From contig CM054061.1 of NCBI GenBank assembly GCA_028641055.1, positions 59,873,619-59,937,618 on the forward strand: a stretch of DNA of 64,000 nt. Direction: 5' to 3'. The position numbers were made by a program, and so were the translations under genes. Position 1 is the first letter of the stretch. Each line of letters begins with the position of its first letter. The notes below the pieces were generated by a model. That model ran no database searches. It was not told the origin of the DNA and worked only from the letters and a program-made list of their open reading frames with translations. Below are positions 23,601 through 34,210 of this stretch, piece after piece. Source of the stretch: Alopecurus myosuroides (Eukaryota; Streptophyta; Magnoliopsida; Poales; Poaceae).

Positions 23601-26600
23601 TTTTACCTGGAGTTGAGCTGGGGTGCTGCTCTGGCCATGTTCCAGTGTAGTTGTTCCATGAAAAATCCAATTTTAGATATGCATTTAACCTGTGAGTGTC
23701 TTACATAATCTGAAGGCTTATTGATTGAGAGAAGTCAGGTATTCGCGAGATGTAACAAGTCATGAAACTAATACATTAATTGGGAGAAATTGCCATGCTA
23801 TCCATGTGATTAATGTGTTAGTAGTAAGAGAGAGAAATTAATTTGCAGTCATAAATGTTGAACAGAGGGCGAAGAGAAACTTATGCAAAAGAGAGAATAT
23901 TTCATTTAATTTGCATGCTGTTGTACAGCCTAGATATTTGAAAGGAAGGGAAATAAATATGCTAAGGGAAAGAGAATAAGTATGTTGTTCTGTGATGTAC
24001 ATATAATCTGAACCACTAGGAGCTTGACCTTCACTCACTTTCACTACAGAGCCAGTCTCTATAGGAAGATCTTTGTTGGTATTATGAAGCTAGTGAATCC
24101 ATGAGAAATTTGGGAAATTTCACGCTGCCAATGGCGGTTAGTCTCTACTCTCTATATTCCTTTTGTCTGCATTTGAATTAACAAACCTGTTGAAGATTCT
24201 TTGGACATTCTCTTAATCCAACACCCCAATGGCAGTACGATCTGCAACTGGGCATTGCAAGATCACCTCTGATTTTGCCATCCTTTGATGTTAAATTTTG
24301 TTTTTATTATGAGAGATTCCTGGTTTGTCCTTGGCCGCCTACAAAATGCTTGAAATAATCACGAATTCTGTCTTTTTCAATATATATACCACATAAAATT
24401 CATGTTTCCGCGTATTTTTGTGCTGAAAGTGTAGAAATTAAATATTAACATTCGTTCGTACTTTTGTCCTTCTATCCCGAAGGTGTGATAGAACATAGTG
24501 GGCCTGATGTTGTAGTTAATCTATATATAACTTTATTGGTTATGCCGTCTTTACCATGCATGCAAATGGTTTTCATGTAGGCAATTTGTTACGCGAGGTT
24601 CAGTCGTTGAACTGACATGTTATGCTTTTGCTGTTCTAGGCATCGCAAACCAGCTTGTGTTCTCTAGAAAGTGGAATCTGCTGATGTATACAACCGGGGC
24701 GACATTGGTATGCCTTTCAGTTTGCAATATCATGACGTTGTGTCAGCTCCTGGTGTGCGAACAGATCACTGATCACTCATCTTTTCAAAGATTTGTAGGT
24801 AATTTTTAATCTCAACATTGACTTCCAACTATGCAAGATTAGATAGGTAGCAGACGAATAGTGTATATGTTGTCTGCTGAGAAGAAGTGACATGTGGTTT
24901 ATTTTGTGCTTCGGAACTTTTGAATTTCATAGATATATTCATAGTTACCCGTTTTCAAAACGATGGGCATATGAAAAAATATAGGTATATTGTGAGGCAG
25001 TCAATAATAATTAATATCACAAATTGAGTTTATCTTAAAGTTACACTCATCCGTTTGATATTAAGATGTTCAGATGTTGATATTCATATAAAATTGCTTA
25101 TCTTTTCTTTGCTAGCTTGACTGTTCCGGTACAAATCTCAAGCAAATAAATCGGAAGTATGGAACTGTGTGTATGTTGCTGACTTCATTTACTCCACTGT
25201 AAATTTGAGGCTCATGCTCTCAGCAGGATGTACTAATTGAAGCGGGAGAATGAGCAAAGCTCTATACAGCTCTATCGTTCAGGCATTCGGGTACATCCAT
25301 TAGGAGAAAATCTGAAGCTATAGGTCTTGTGAAGGCTCGGCTATAATATAAGTGCTTAGATAATTTGCTATCTTCTTTTAGTACATAGACAATATTTCAA
25401 CATTTGAATCCGATACATCTTTGTGCATCACATGTTGGCTCTTTATCATGGAGCCCATGCAGCTTTCCAATGTCTGATGGATACTTATAAGCTACATCCC
25501 CTCTAAATGGATAGTTACTTCAATTTAAGACCCCGTTGTTAATACGTAACTTTATACGACAGATGGAAAAGGATCAATTTCATAGTGTCGGTAACCTTTG
25601 CACACTTGTGAGAACAGGAAGAAGCAATCATTTATATCATGAAAATGTTCGACTTTTGAGTGATCCTAAAACAAGTAATGAATGTAATCATCCGATGTGA
25701 AATAGAAATATGCTTTGACTGGAAACATGGTATAAAAGAAGGGGTAACATACACTGTTCACAAATGAATTTCCAGATATCAAGCCAATGCAATGAATAAC
25801 TTTTTAGTTGCGGCTCCAACCAGATTTGTGTTGGCGACACCTTTGTTTCCAATGATTTTGGAACTACAATAGATGATGGCATGCCTATTGTGAATGATGG
25901 AATAGATGAGCTTAAAATTTCGCAATATCCATCTCTCTCCCTTTGATTGGCCGGCACATGGAAGAACAAGACATGCCTAGATCTATCTTTCTCATCTCGA
26001 TTTGAATGTTCGTTAAATTAATGCGTTCCTATGTGCTTTTTTCCCCTTTCAAGGTTCGGAGGAACAACTCATGTCCAAATCAATTTTTTTGTTCATCTCT
26101 ACTGGAGTGTTCATTCACATCTCCAAATCTGATTAATTGTTTTATTTAGCCGTGTTTGCCTGTTCATCTATCGGAGTTCTTGCATATGTTATTTTCCTTC
26201 GCGTCGGTTGCAACAGCATGATCACAGTATGATTTTTGTTTCCTTTCAGGTACCAGCTGGAAACCCCTTTCTTCTCCAAGGACACCAATTTTCATCGCAT
26301 CCAGTTCTACGCTTCACCGTTCTACCTTACAAAGGTGACGAGATTGACAGTAATGGAGCTATCATCTCTCCAGGTATTATAATGTTTTTCTGCCCATTTT
26401 CCTCTCTTTGAAGAATTCCTGATCTGTATTACTCTGATGTGTTCAGGTCCTGTAATACAGTAACAATCGCCCCATGCTTTTGTTTTTTAATATTTCATGC
26501 AAGCAATTTTATGGGTGGGATTTGGTGTTACTTTCTCGCAGCATACAAGTACAAAGTTTAATCCTTAAGCTTCAGGTGGTGGCTGACATCTTTAAAAGCT

Positions 26601-27159
26601 GGATTGAAGAGTTCTGCTAGAGACACTAAGAAGCTCATTTGAATGACCTATTTTGTATATGTGATCGCTTTGCAGCAGAAAAATCTCATGAAAAAATGAT
26701 GTCATAAAGACTTCATTGTTTAGGACTTCTCAAATTGTTCCATTTATTTAGTGTTTTGCCACTATTTTTTCAACGATGGTATGGAGAAGTCCATATGAGG
26801 TCTTTGTGCTCGCTGGCGTGGTCAAATGTGTCCTGCATGCAGCACCCCAGTGCACCCTCCTGAGAACCTTGCTCTTGGTTTATGGATTGCATCATAACAA
26901 AATAGAAAGCTGCGCTAAATGCATTACACCTGGTAGATATAGCAAAAATGCTTGTGGGTACACCAAGCTGACCATGATGTATGATAATGCCTTGCAGTCG
27001 GCGAGGCGAAGCTCGCCTGTTCGTCTAGTAAAATACAATTTGCAATGGGTCTTTGAAGTAGGCATGACTTGTCTTAGCTAAGCCTACATATTTACAAATC
27101 AGAACCGGAATATGGCCATGATTAGGACACAATGGACCGTCAAAGAGGCTGATCGTGGG
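20653..27159. other. Unassigned 6.5-kb stretch with exon-like islands
   Basis: No transposon end or protein domain was recognised. Some segments look like exons bounded by consensus splice sites on the plus strand: 20698-20769 after 'tttgcag' (a frame with LRKILFNDQSYDSEFAQRIS then stop), 20871-20939 between 'ttgcatag' and 'gtaatac' (hydrophobic FFFTTLAFFVIWFASS), 24640-24709 between 'ttctag' and 'gtatgc' (NQLVFSRKWNLLMYT), and 26249-26373 between 'tttcag' and 'gtatta' (YQLETPFFSKDTNFHRIQF). They could belong to one old host gene or gene fragment, but no ordered protein could be assembled. GC-rich DNA at 22140-22740 may be a leader or first exon. Confidence 0.3.
21677..21731 (+). repeat. Two-copy tandem repeat
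   Basis: 'tgtggtgtagatggaaactg' occurs twice in a row, about 29 bases apart, with only small differences. Confidence 0.8.
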
Positions 27160-28077
27160 GGGCTGGGCTAGCGCGCGAGCGCGCGACAGTAAGCTAATCG
27201 TCGATCGGTTTCCGACACACCAGCACTTGCTATATTAGGAAACGTGCGTATTCCCTTTTTTGGCTAACGTCAACGCGCAAGCGCAAAAACGTAACGGCCA
27301 CGTCCTTTTTACGGAGAGAACGCGCGCGCGCCAGCCTGGTGACGTCAACACGTAAAAAGCACGGACGGGGTCCGTTCGTTTTTTTATTTTCTATTCCCTT
27401 TTTCCGACTGTAGCTATTTGTTCACAGAAAATTAATTTTTCGTAGAAAAATTAAATTCCTTTTTGGGCTAGTGAATTTTTAGGGTAAGAATAAAAAGGGT
27501 GGGAGATATCTAATATAAAAAATTCCACTTCCAACTAGTATAATTTGTTTTAGCTTTCTAACAAAATAAAAAAATTACATTCCGACTAAAATATTTGTTT
27601 CCTCTGATAAGTGCGCAGCCCGATTGAAACAAAAAACTGAAGAATCCCGATGTATAAAAGTTTCATCTCCCCCACAAAAATACTTGATAAACACATTCTT
27701 AAAAAAATGATAGTTCATATATTTATTTCATCCCGCTTTTGATAAAAAGGTTGTGAATAATGATTTTGGGTTGGTATTTTTGGTTACTTCCTCAAAAAAT
27801 ATGAGGAGGATTACTTCCTACTGATTTCGCGAGTAAAATACATATATGGGTTCATGGACGAGATCTCCTTGAAGATGAAAAATACATTTAATTCACAGAG
27901 CCATAACAAAAAACACAAAAGTTTATTAATTCCGCTTTCAAAAAGAAAACGGCAAACAAAAAACTCATAACAGAGTACAACTTAAAAATGAATTAATTTT
28001 TTTCGTAAAAGCAAACTTCTAGCGGACACCAGTGATACGTTGGGATGGACGCGGTTAAATTTGTTTTCAAAAAGGTT
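27160..28077. other. GC-palindrome cluster then AT-rich DNA, no gene
   Basis: Alternating-CG and palindromic motifs occur at 27171-27187 ('gcgcgcgagcgcgcg') and 27321-27333 ('acgcgcgcgcgcc'), with 'gacgtcaac'-type repeats between. This is followed by about 700 bp of AT-rich DNA. It might be the terminus of an unrecognised DNA transposon, but no matching inverted end was found. Nothing coding is seen. Confidence 0.35.
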
Positions 28078-29470
28078 GGTAGTTTCCATTCATGTCCCTT
28101 GATAACTTTCTTTGGAATAAAATATATATAGGTTTTCAAAAAGAGTGGTAATTTCCATTCATCTCTCTTGATAACATTATTGGGAAAATTGTATAAAGGT
28201 TTTGAAAAAGTTGGTATTATTCGTTCATCGCCGTTGTTAACAAATTATTGGGAATAGAGTATATGCTGGTTTGTAAAAAAAGTTGGTAATTTTCATTCAT
28301 ATCCCTTGATAACATTGTTTGGAATAGACTATATACTAGTTTTTGAAAAAAAGTTGTTAATTGTAATTCATTGCAACTTATAAATTTCTTGGGAAATAAA
28401 AATATATATTGGTTTGTAAAAATGGGTTGGTAATTTCCATTAACTCCCTTGATAAGATTCTTGGGGGAAGTTATAAAAATATATGTTTTCAAAGGGTTGG
28501 TAGTTTCCATTCATCTCATTTGATTACTTTGTTTTCGAAAAGAAATATATATATGTTTTCAAAAAGGGTTGGTAATTTCCATTCATCTCAGTTGATTACT
28601 TTGTTTTCGAAAAGAAATATATATATGTTTTCAAAGGGTTGGTAATTTCCATTCATCTCCGTTTATAACATTTCTTGGGAAAATTATATATAGGTTTTTA
28701 GAGGGTTGGTAATATTCATTCACCACCCTTGATAACATTCGTGGGAATAGACTATACATTGGTTTCTAAAAAAAAAGGTTGGTAATTTCCAATCATCTCC
28801 CTTGATAATTTCTTTAGAAAAAAAATTATATATTGGTTCTAAAAAAGCAGGTAATTTCCATTCAACTCCATTCATAACATTCTTGGAAAAATTATATAAA
28901 AGTTTTTGATGTTTTGGTAATTTTCATTCATCTCCCCTTGATCACATTATTGGGAATAGATTACGTACTGGATTTTTAAAAAATGTTGTTAATTTTATTT
29001 CATTGTCCCTTATGAATTTCTTGGGAAAATAAAAATGTATATGGGTTTATAAAAAAGAGGTGGTAATTTCAATTATCTCCCTTGCTAAAACATTATTGGG
29101 GAAGTTATAAAAATGTTTTCAAAGGGTTGCTAGTTTCCATTCATCTGCCTGGATTACTTTGTTTTGGAAAAAGAAATATATATAGGTTTTCAAAAAGGTT
29201 GGTAATTTCCATTCATCTCTGTTGATAACATTCTTGGGAAATTATATATAGGTTTTTAAAGGGTTGGTAATTTTAATTCATCACCCTTGATAACATTCTT
29301 GGGAATAGACTATACATTGGTTTCTAAAATAAAAGGTTGGTAATTTCCATTCATTGCCCCTCGTAACTTTGTTTGGAAATAAAAACATATATTGGTTCTT
29401 AAAAGGTTGATAATTTCCATTCATCACCAGTGATAACATTCTTGGGGCAGTTATATAAAATATTGACAAA
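28078..29470 (+). repeat. Tandem satellite of 20 ~70-bp monomers with 8-monomer higher-order period
   Basis: Each monomer starts '(g)gtaatttccattcatctcc' and is 65-74 bp. Starts are at 28078, 28147, 28213, 28285, 28356, 28429, 28499, 28571, 28641, 28708, 28781, 28850, 28916, 28988, 29062, 29129, 29201, 29266, 29339 and 29409. Monomers 9-12 and 17-20 match pairwise at spacings of 558-560 bp. Monomers 1-3 match 11-13 at exactly 703 bp, which is one period plus two duplicated monomers. The order is D-E-F-F-G-H-A-A-B-C-D-E-F-G-H-A-B-C-D-E. The monomer length is not a multiple of three in general, so no repeat protein is expected. Confidence 0.95.
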
Positions 29471-29575
29471 GTGCCTCTATAAGCCATGCCATTTAGTGGC
29501 AGTTTGCGAAAGTGCCACTATAGGTTAGACATTTAGTGGCGCTTTGTCAGAGTGCCACTAAATGGTTGTTGCACA
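29471..29575. repeat. Hairpin-rich element end or MITE remnant
   Basis: It contains several inverted pairs of 'tttagtggc' and 'gccactaaa', for example at 29528-29560, and alternates 'agtgccacta' with 'atttagtggc'. This resembles transposon subterminal repeats, but no second terminus or target duplication was found. Confidence 0.4.
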
Positions 29576-29760
29576 CGAAATATTTTCTACTACCGAAAAC
29601 AACAGAATTTCCTAATGGCAACATAATTAGACAAATCAACCTCATAAACTTAGTTTTGTGCACGAATTAAACTACATAGAACAAAGCTGATTCTTCAACA
29701 TTAAAACTGGGGTAAAATGATCTTGAATCATACCTAAATCCGATACTACTACAGCACATC

Positions 29761-30994
29761 CTAGTTGATGATTTTAATGAACTTAAGACCAATTTCCTGC
29801 GGAAGAGGTTCCACCTTGCCTAGCAGAACAGACCTTGCGCCTATATGCGCAGCATCCCTGAAGTCAGTCCATCCTTCAGTGATTACAATGTAGTCGTTGC
29901 CTTCAATATGGTATGAGCAGTCAATGCTGTCTTCCACTTCATCTTTGTCTTCATAGAGTAGGGCTGTCCCATTGACATTGTACCCATAGCCCTGGACTGC
30001 CATTGCAGATATGTACTGATATTTGAGAAGAACAATTGGATTTGTTAGTTTTTTGTGGATTCTAGCAACAGAGTACAACAGGTAATAATATTTCTGTTTT
30101 CACTAAAGAACTAACCAGTGCATCAAAGTGTTCATTCTCCTCATTCATCCTGTGCGCAACAAACTGCTTCTGTGCAATTGGTTCATAGAAAGAATCTTCT
30201 GCTGGGTAGTGCACATATTTGTATATGCCAAACAGGATGTCTGCCATGTGCACTTCAGTGATATCTCCAATATCAGAGAAAAGGGTCCTGTGTAGAATGC
30301 TCCGAATGCTTGATGGCACATCAGCCAGAACTGTCCAAAAATAAGAAAACAGTTAGTCAGTAACAGACACACTACCCAATTACTGCACCTACTTCAAGAT
30401 CATTACACTGAAAAAATGCAATGCAATGCAAGAAAACTGCCTGCATCGCTACTACTTCACCTAGTCGAATCATTATTATCTGCATCTTTCAAAACAATGG
30501 CCAATGGAACTATCAACTTACCAAAATCATTAATATCTGCATCTTTCACACCCCCAAGACTATTGTAGACAGTGAACTCGAATAAGTTTTCAGTGCTGTT
30601 AAACTGAAAACGAATGATGTCTCCAACGACAACATTGTAAACCCTAGTCAGAGAGAGCCAGTAGGGCCCAGTTAATGCAGTCCTCAATGGCTCCTTTTTA
30701 AGTAGGAAATCAAACTTGCGAAACCCCGGGCTCCTGGCAACCATCCACTCCCCTTGAACAAAGTGGTTCAACCTTTCCATGAAGTAGCAGGGAATGACCT
30801 GCAAATTAAATACAAAATCATCATGAATGCATCAGACAGATTTGCATAGAAACAACCGGCCCAGAATTGAAAATACATTCTACTTACCACACTTTGTTGC
30901 TGCCCACCCTTGATCACAATGTCAAATGAGTCTGCATGCCTCGCAGAACGACCACAGTAGGCTGCTGTCTGCATACAGAACTGACAATCCATCC
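29761..30994 (-). CDS. B3-like DNA-binding-domain protein, four-exon gene
   Basis: Minus-strand exons 30888-30994, 30522-30798, 30116-30330 and 29761-30015 join in frame through GT/AG introns and end at TAG (29761-29763). From the ATG at 30992 they give 283 aa. Exon 1 has a CQFC pair and DSFDIVIKGGQQQS. Exons 1-2 hold a B3-like domain (about residues 25-125) with VVIPCYFMERL, GPYWLSLTRV and VVVGDIIRFQF, the B3 pattern of 'vIP..F', W and 'GD.i.F'. The C-terminal half includes YIVITEGWTDFRDAAHI, also B3-like. Plant B3 proteins are nuclear DNA-binding regulators. There are no stops or frameshifts in the joined frame, unlike all TE genes here. The true N-terminus may lie in upstream exons. A host gene is more likely than a captured fragment, but expression is unknown. 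Confidence 0.6.
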
Positions 30995-31095
30995 CTACGA
31001 ATTATCAAGTAACAAGGTAACAGTTATAAGCCTGAGAAAAAGGATTGATGTACAATCGTATCACAGAGGATGATTCCAGTATCTAGATAACTTAC

Positions 31096-31139
31096 TAGCA
31101 AACTTCAACAGGAGATCTTCAATGAGCCTTACGAAAAAA
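31096..31139 (-). CDS. Possible upstream exon of the B3-like gene
   Basis: 44 bp between a 'tttgcag' acceptor and a 'gtaagt' donor on the minus strand. Joined to the exon at 30994 it is in frame and reads FFVRLIEDLLLKFA followed by R and the methionine of the main model. A further upstream candidate ends at a 'gtgagc' donor near 31226. These may be coding or leader exons; the gene start is unresolved. Confidence 0.4.
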
Positions 31140-31474
31140 CTGCAAATGAATGTTAGGCAAAATGCAAACACTGATGGAGAAATCACAGAAAGAGAATAGC
31201 AGTAGAATGGACTCGCGCGCTCACCTTCCAATACTGACAACAGCAAATAGAAAAGAGAACTCCCCTGAATAGAAAAGGAACTGCCACTTCGCAGTCGTTG
31301 GCAACTTTAAAGGGGGCCCCACGAAATGACAGTTCCACCCCGAAATGACAGTTCCCCACTACGCCACTTCCAATTTTTTTTTCTTTAACATTTAGAAAAT
31401 ACGCAGTAAAAAACCTACAACTACCTTCTTGATTAATTATTCTTCTACGGTACAAAACGGCTCGATTTGACATG

Positions 31475-31790
31475 ATCATGAAGGGTTGAACCTTCCTCAT
31501 TTTACTGTGCTAGTTATTAAGTGTTTACAATTCCCTTCATGATCATGTAGGGTTGAACCTTCCTAACTGTGGTGGCATGCTATTCATGAAAGTATAGTCA
31601 AAAATGAAGCCACAAAAAAATACAAATTGAGAAACTGTTGACTATTTGCCGTTGTCAGGAAGGGTTAAACCTTCCTAACTGTGTCGACATGCTAGTCATG
31701 GAAGTATGTAGTCAAAATGGAGACACGAAATAAAAACAAATTGAGGAACATGCTAGTCATGAGTGTAGGATCAAAACATACGAAAGATAG
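31475..31790. repeat. Diverged tandem repeat (~125 bp, 2-3 units)
   Basis: The core 'agggttgaaccttcctaact' and the following 'catgctagtcatg.aagtat' recur at about 31480, 31545 and 31660, with similar A-rich spacers. No coding content. It lies between the B3-like gene and the gypsy integrase remnant. Confidence 0.6.
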
Positions 31791-31907
31791 CTAATACTTG
31801 GTTCAAATAAAACTTATTACAACTCCTCAAAGTTCACTTAAACATGGAAGACTACCCCATCAGTTCACACAGTACTAGTTCATATACCGACTTCTCCATC
31901 AGTGCAC

Positions 31908-32238
31908 CTAATTGCATGAGCTTTGCTTCCTTAGGGTCCACGTAGTACCGTTGAAGACGGGGAGTGATAGGAAAGTACGAAACTGATGGATGCTCCAAGG
32001 CTGGTTTGTCTCTCCTAGCTCTTCATCTATGCTTCTTTTCCTCTTACGATTTGAATTTTTCTTGTCATCTTCATCACCCCGAATATCAACAAGGTAGTAT
32101 GACCCATTTTTCATAGCTTTACTAATGACGAAAGATCCCACCCAAACTGGGGCTAACTTGTGTTTTCTTTCTTTCACCTGTGTTAGAACTAAGTCACCTT
32201 CTTTAAAAGAACGGTGCTTGATTTTACGGCTATGATAT
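31908..32238 (-). pseudogene. Gypsy polyprotein, integrase C-terminal end (broken by element B)
   Basis: Minus-strand frame with KHRSFKEGDLVLTQVKERKH, LAPVWVGSFVISKAMKNGSY and, later, NQPWSIHQFRTF. This is the usual C-terminal end of gypsy integrase ('F..GDLVL..V', 'L.P.W.GPF.V..V..NGSY.L', 'PW.I..LR.F'). The gene runs right to left. Its upstream part resumes at 44551, beyond element B, with one GATAT copy on each side. In the remnant the frame has stop codons, so the gene was already dead or decayed afterwards. It belongs to an older element whose other parts are not identifiable here. Confidence 0.85.
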
Positions 32239-32539
32239 TGATACGTCATAAACGTATCTATACTTTCGGATGTTCCATGTTGTTTTCATGGTATTTGCTA
32301 CATGTTTGCTATGCACTTTATATCATCTTTATCGATTTTCAGGGACTAACCTATTGACAAGATGGCACAGAGCCAGTTCTTGTTTTCTATTGTTTTTAGT
32401 TTCAGAATAGTTGTTCTAGAAATATTCTCGGAATTGGAAAATTTGAAGCCCAGAAGTCTTAGAATTATCGAAGGTTTCACGGAGTCCTGAAGATACCCGG
32501 GGGGGGGGGGGGCACAGGGGGCCACACCATAGGGTGGCA
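32239..32539 (+). repeat. 5' LTR of element B, first part
   Basis: It matches 42956-43252, including the subfamily start 'tgatacgtcataaacgtatc' and '...ccacaccatagggtggc', where similarity ends and element C begins. It has a G15 run near 32500-32515, where the intact LTR has a short G-rich segment. Confidence 0.8.
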
Positions 32540-32598
32540 GCTGCTACGCCTTGATGGTGCCTTGACGGGGAGATTTCTTGATGATGATGAATTTTAAG

Positions 32599-32616
32599 TC
32601 CCCGACAACAGCGCCA
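32599..32616 (-). promoter_or_regulatory. Primer-binding site, tRNA-Asp type, downstream of element C's full LTR
   Basis: Minus-strand 'tggcgctgttgtcgggga', two mismatches to the tRNA-Asp complement, 8 bases from the LTR end. Its presence after an LTR that is also preceded by a purine-rich tract marks a tandem element. Confidence 0.7.
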
Positions 32617-32624
32617 GAAATTCT

Positions 32625-34210
32625 TGATGCTTGTGATGCCGTGTTGGGAACCCCAAGAGTAGGGTGTGATAAGTACATCAGTAAGAATTTCGCTCAGTTA
32701 AGAACCAAGGTTATCAATCCAGGAGGAGAAAGATGATCTTCGGAAGGTTGATGCCACTAACGGTGGTGATGGCGCCTCACCGATGTCAGCAACAACTCGG
32801 AACCTGCACACAACACAACCAAAATACTTTTTCCCAACGGTACAGTGAGGTTGTCAATCTCACCGGTCTTGCTGAAAACAAAGATTAGACGTATAGTGTG
32901 GAAAATTGTGTATGCTTGCACTAAGTAAAGAAAGCAGGGAATTATAGTGGTTTGTTTAACAGTGTAGGAAAATGGACCGGGGTTCATAGGTTCACTAGTG
33001 GTCTCTCTCCATAAAAGATAGCATGCTGGGTGAACAAATTACAGCTGGGCAATTGACAAATAGAGGTTGCACCGTAGTGCACATTCATGACATGATGACT
33101 ACTATGATATTTAGTGCGGGCATTACAACAATATACATAGACCGTAATCCAACTGCATCTATGACCAATAATCCACCCTCATATTATCATCCGAAACCCC
33201 TTAGGTATTAAGTTGCAAGCAATAGATAATCGCATTAAGCAATGTGTGTAATGTAAGCAATGATTGTGCACGCGGGCACTCACACCGCTGTTTTCTCCCT
33301 AGTGGTAGCAGCACATCCTCCCAAGTCATGTTTCTGTCACTCGAGCACAGGCGAAAAGGAGGCATGAACCCAACTATCGAGCATAAATAGTCCCTCTTGG
33401 AGTCACTAGCAACTACTTGGCCAGAGCAACCACTAGCAACGGAAAGCGTGCAAGATCACAAATAACATATGCAATAAATACTATAATCAACTTGGCATAA
33501 GTTCAATATTCATCGGATCCCACCAAACACAATACATAGAATTACATAAGAACAATGTCGATCATGTTAGGCAGCTCACGAGATCTAAACATTGAGGCAT
33601 AGGAGGAGAACATAACCATCTAGCTACTGCTATGGACCCGTAGTCCAAGGATGAACTACTCACACATCACTCCGGAGGCAGGCATGGTGATGAAGAGGCC
33701 TCCGGTGATGATTTCCTGTCCGACAGGGTGCCGGGCGACAGCTTCAGAACCCCCTGATCTAGGGCTGACGATGACGGCAGCCGCAGAAATTTTCGAGCAT
33801 TTTTGATTAGGTACGGAGGGTTTTCCTTCGGAGGGGAATAAGTAGGCGAAATGGCGACGTCGGTAGGCCACCAGGGTGGCCTCACCACGCCCACGCGCGG
33901 CCAAGGGGGGCCGCGCCTGACTATGGTAAGGGCCCCCTGGTGCCCGTCTTCGACTCCTCTTCGTACTTCTGGATGCTTCCGGGGAAAATAGGAACTTCAG
34001 AATTCGTGGGGTCCAATTCCGAGAATATTTCCAGAACAACTTTTCTGAAAAAAAAATAGTCGAAAACAGGGAACTGACACTTGGCATCTTGTTAATAGGT
34101 TAGTCCCGTAAAACGTGTAAAAATGCTATAAAGAAGGGAGAAAACATGTAGCAATTGGCATAATATCAACATGGACCATCAGAAATTATGGATACTTTGG
34201 AGACATATCA
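32625..34210 (-). repeat. Full LTR of element C (1586 bp)
   Basis: On the minus strand it starts TGATATGTCTCC and ends '...cacaagcatca'. Its first part resembles the LTR at 46472 ('ccaattgctacatgttttct'), while its end resembles the LTRs of elements A and B. The minus strand before it has '...cttggggatgct', the purine-rich tract. Confidence 0.8.
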
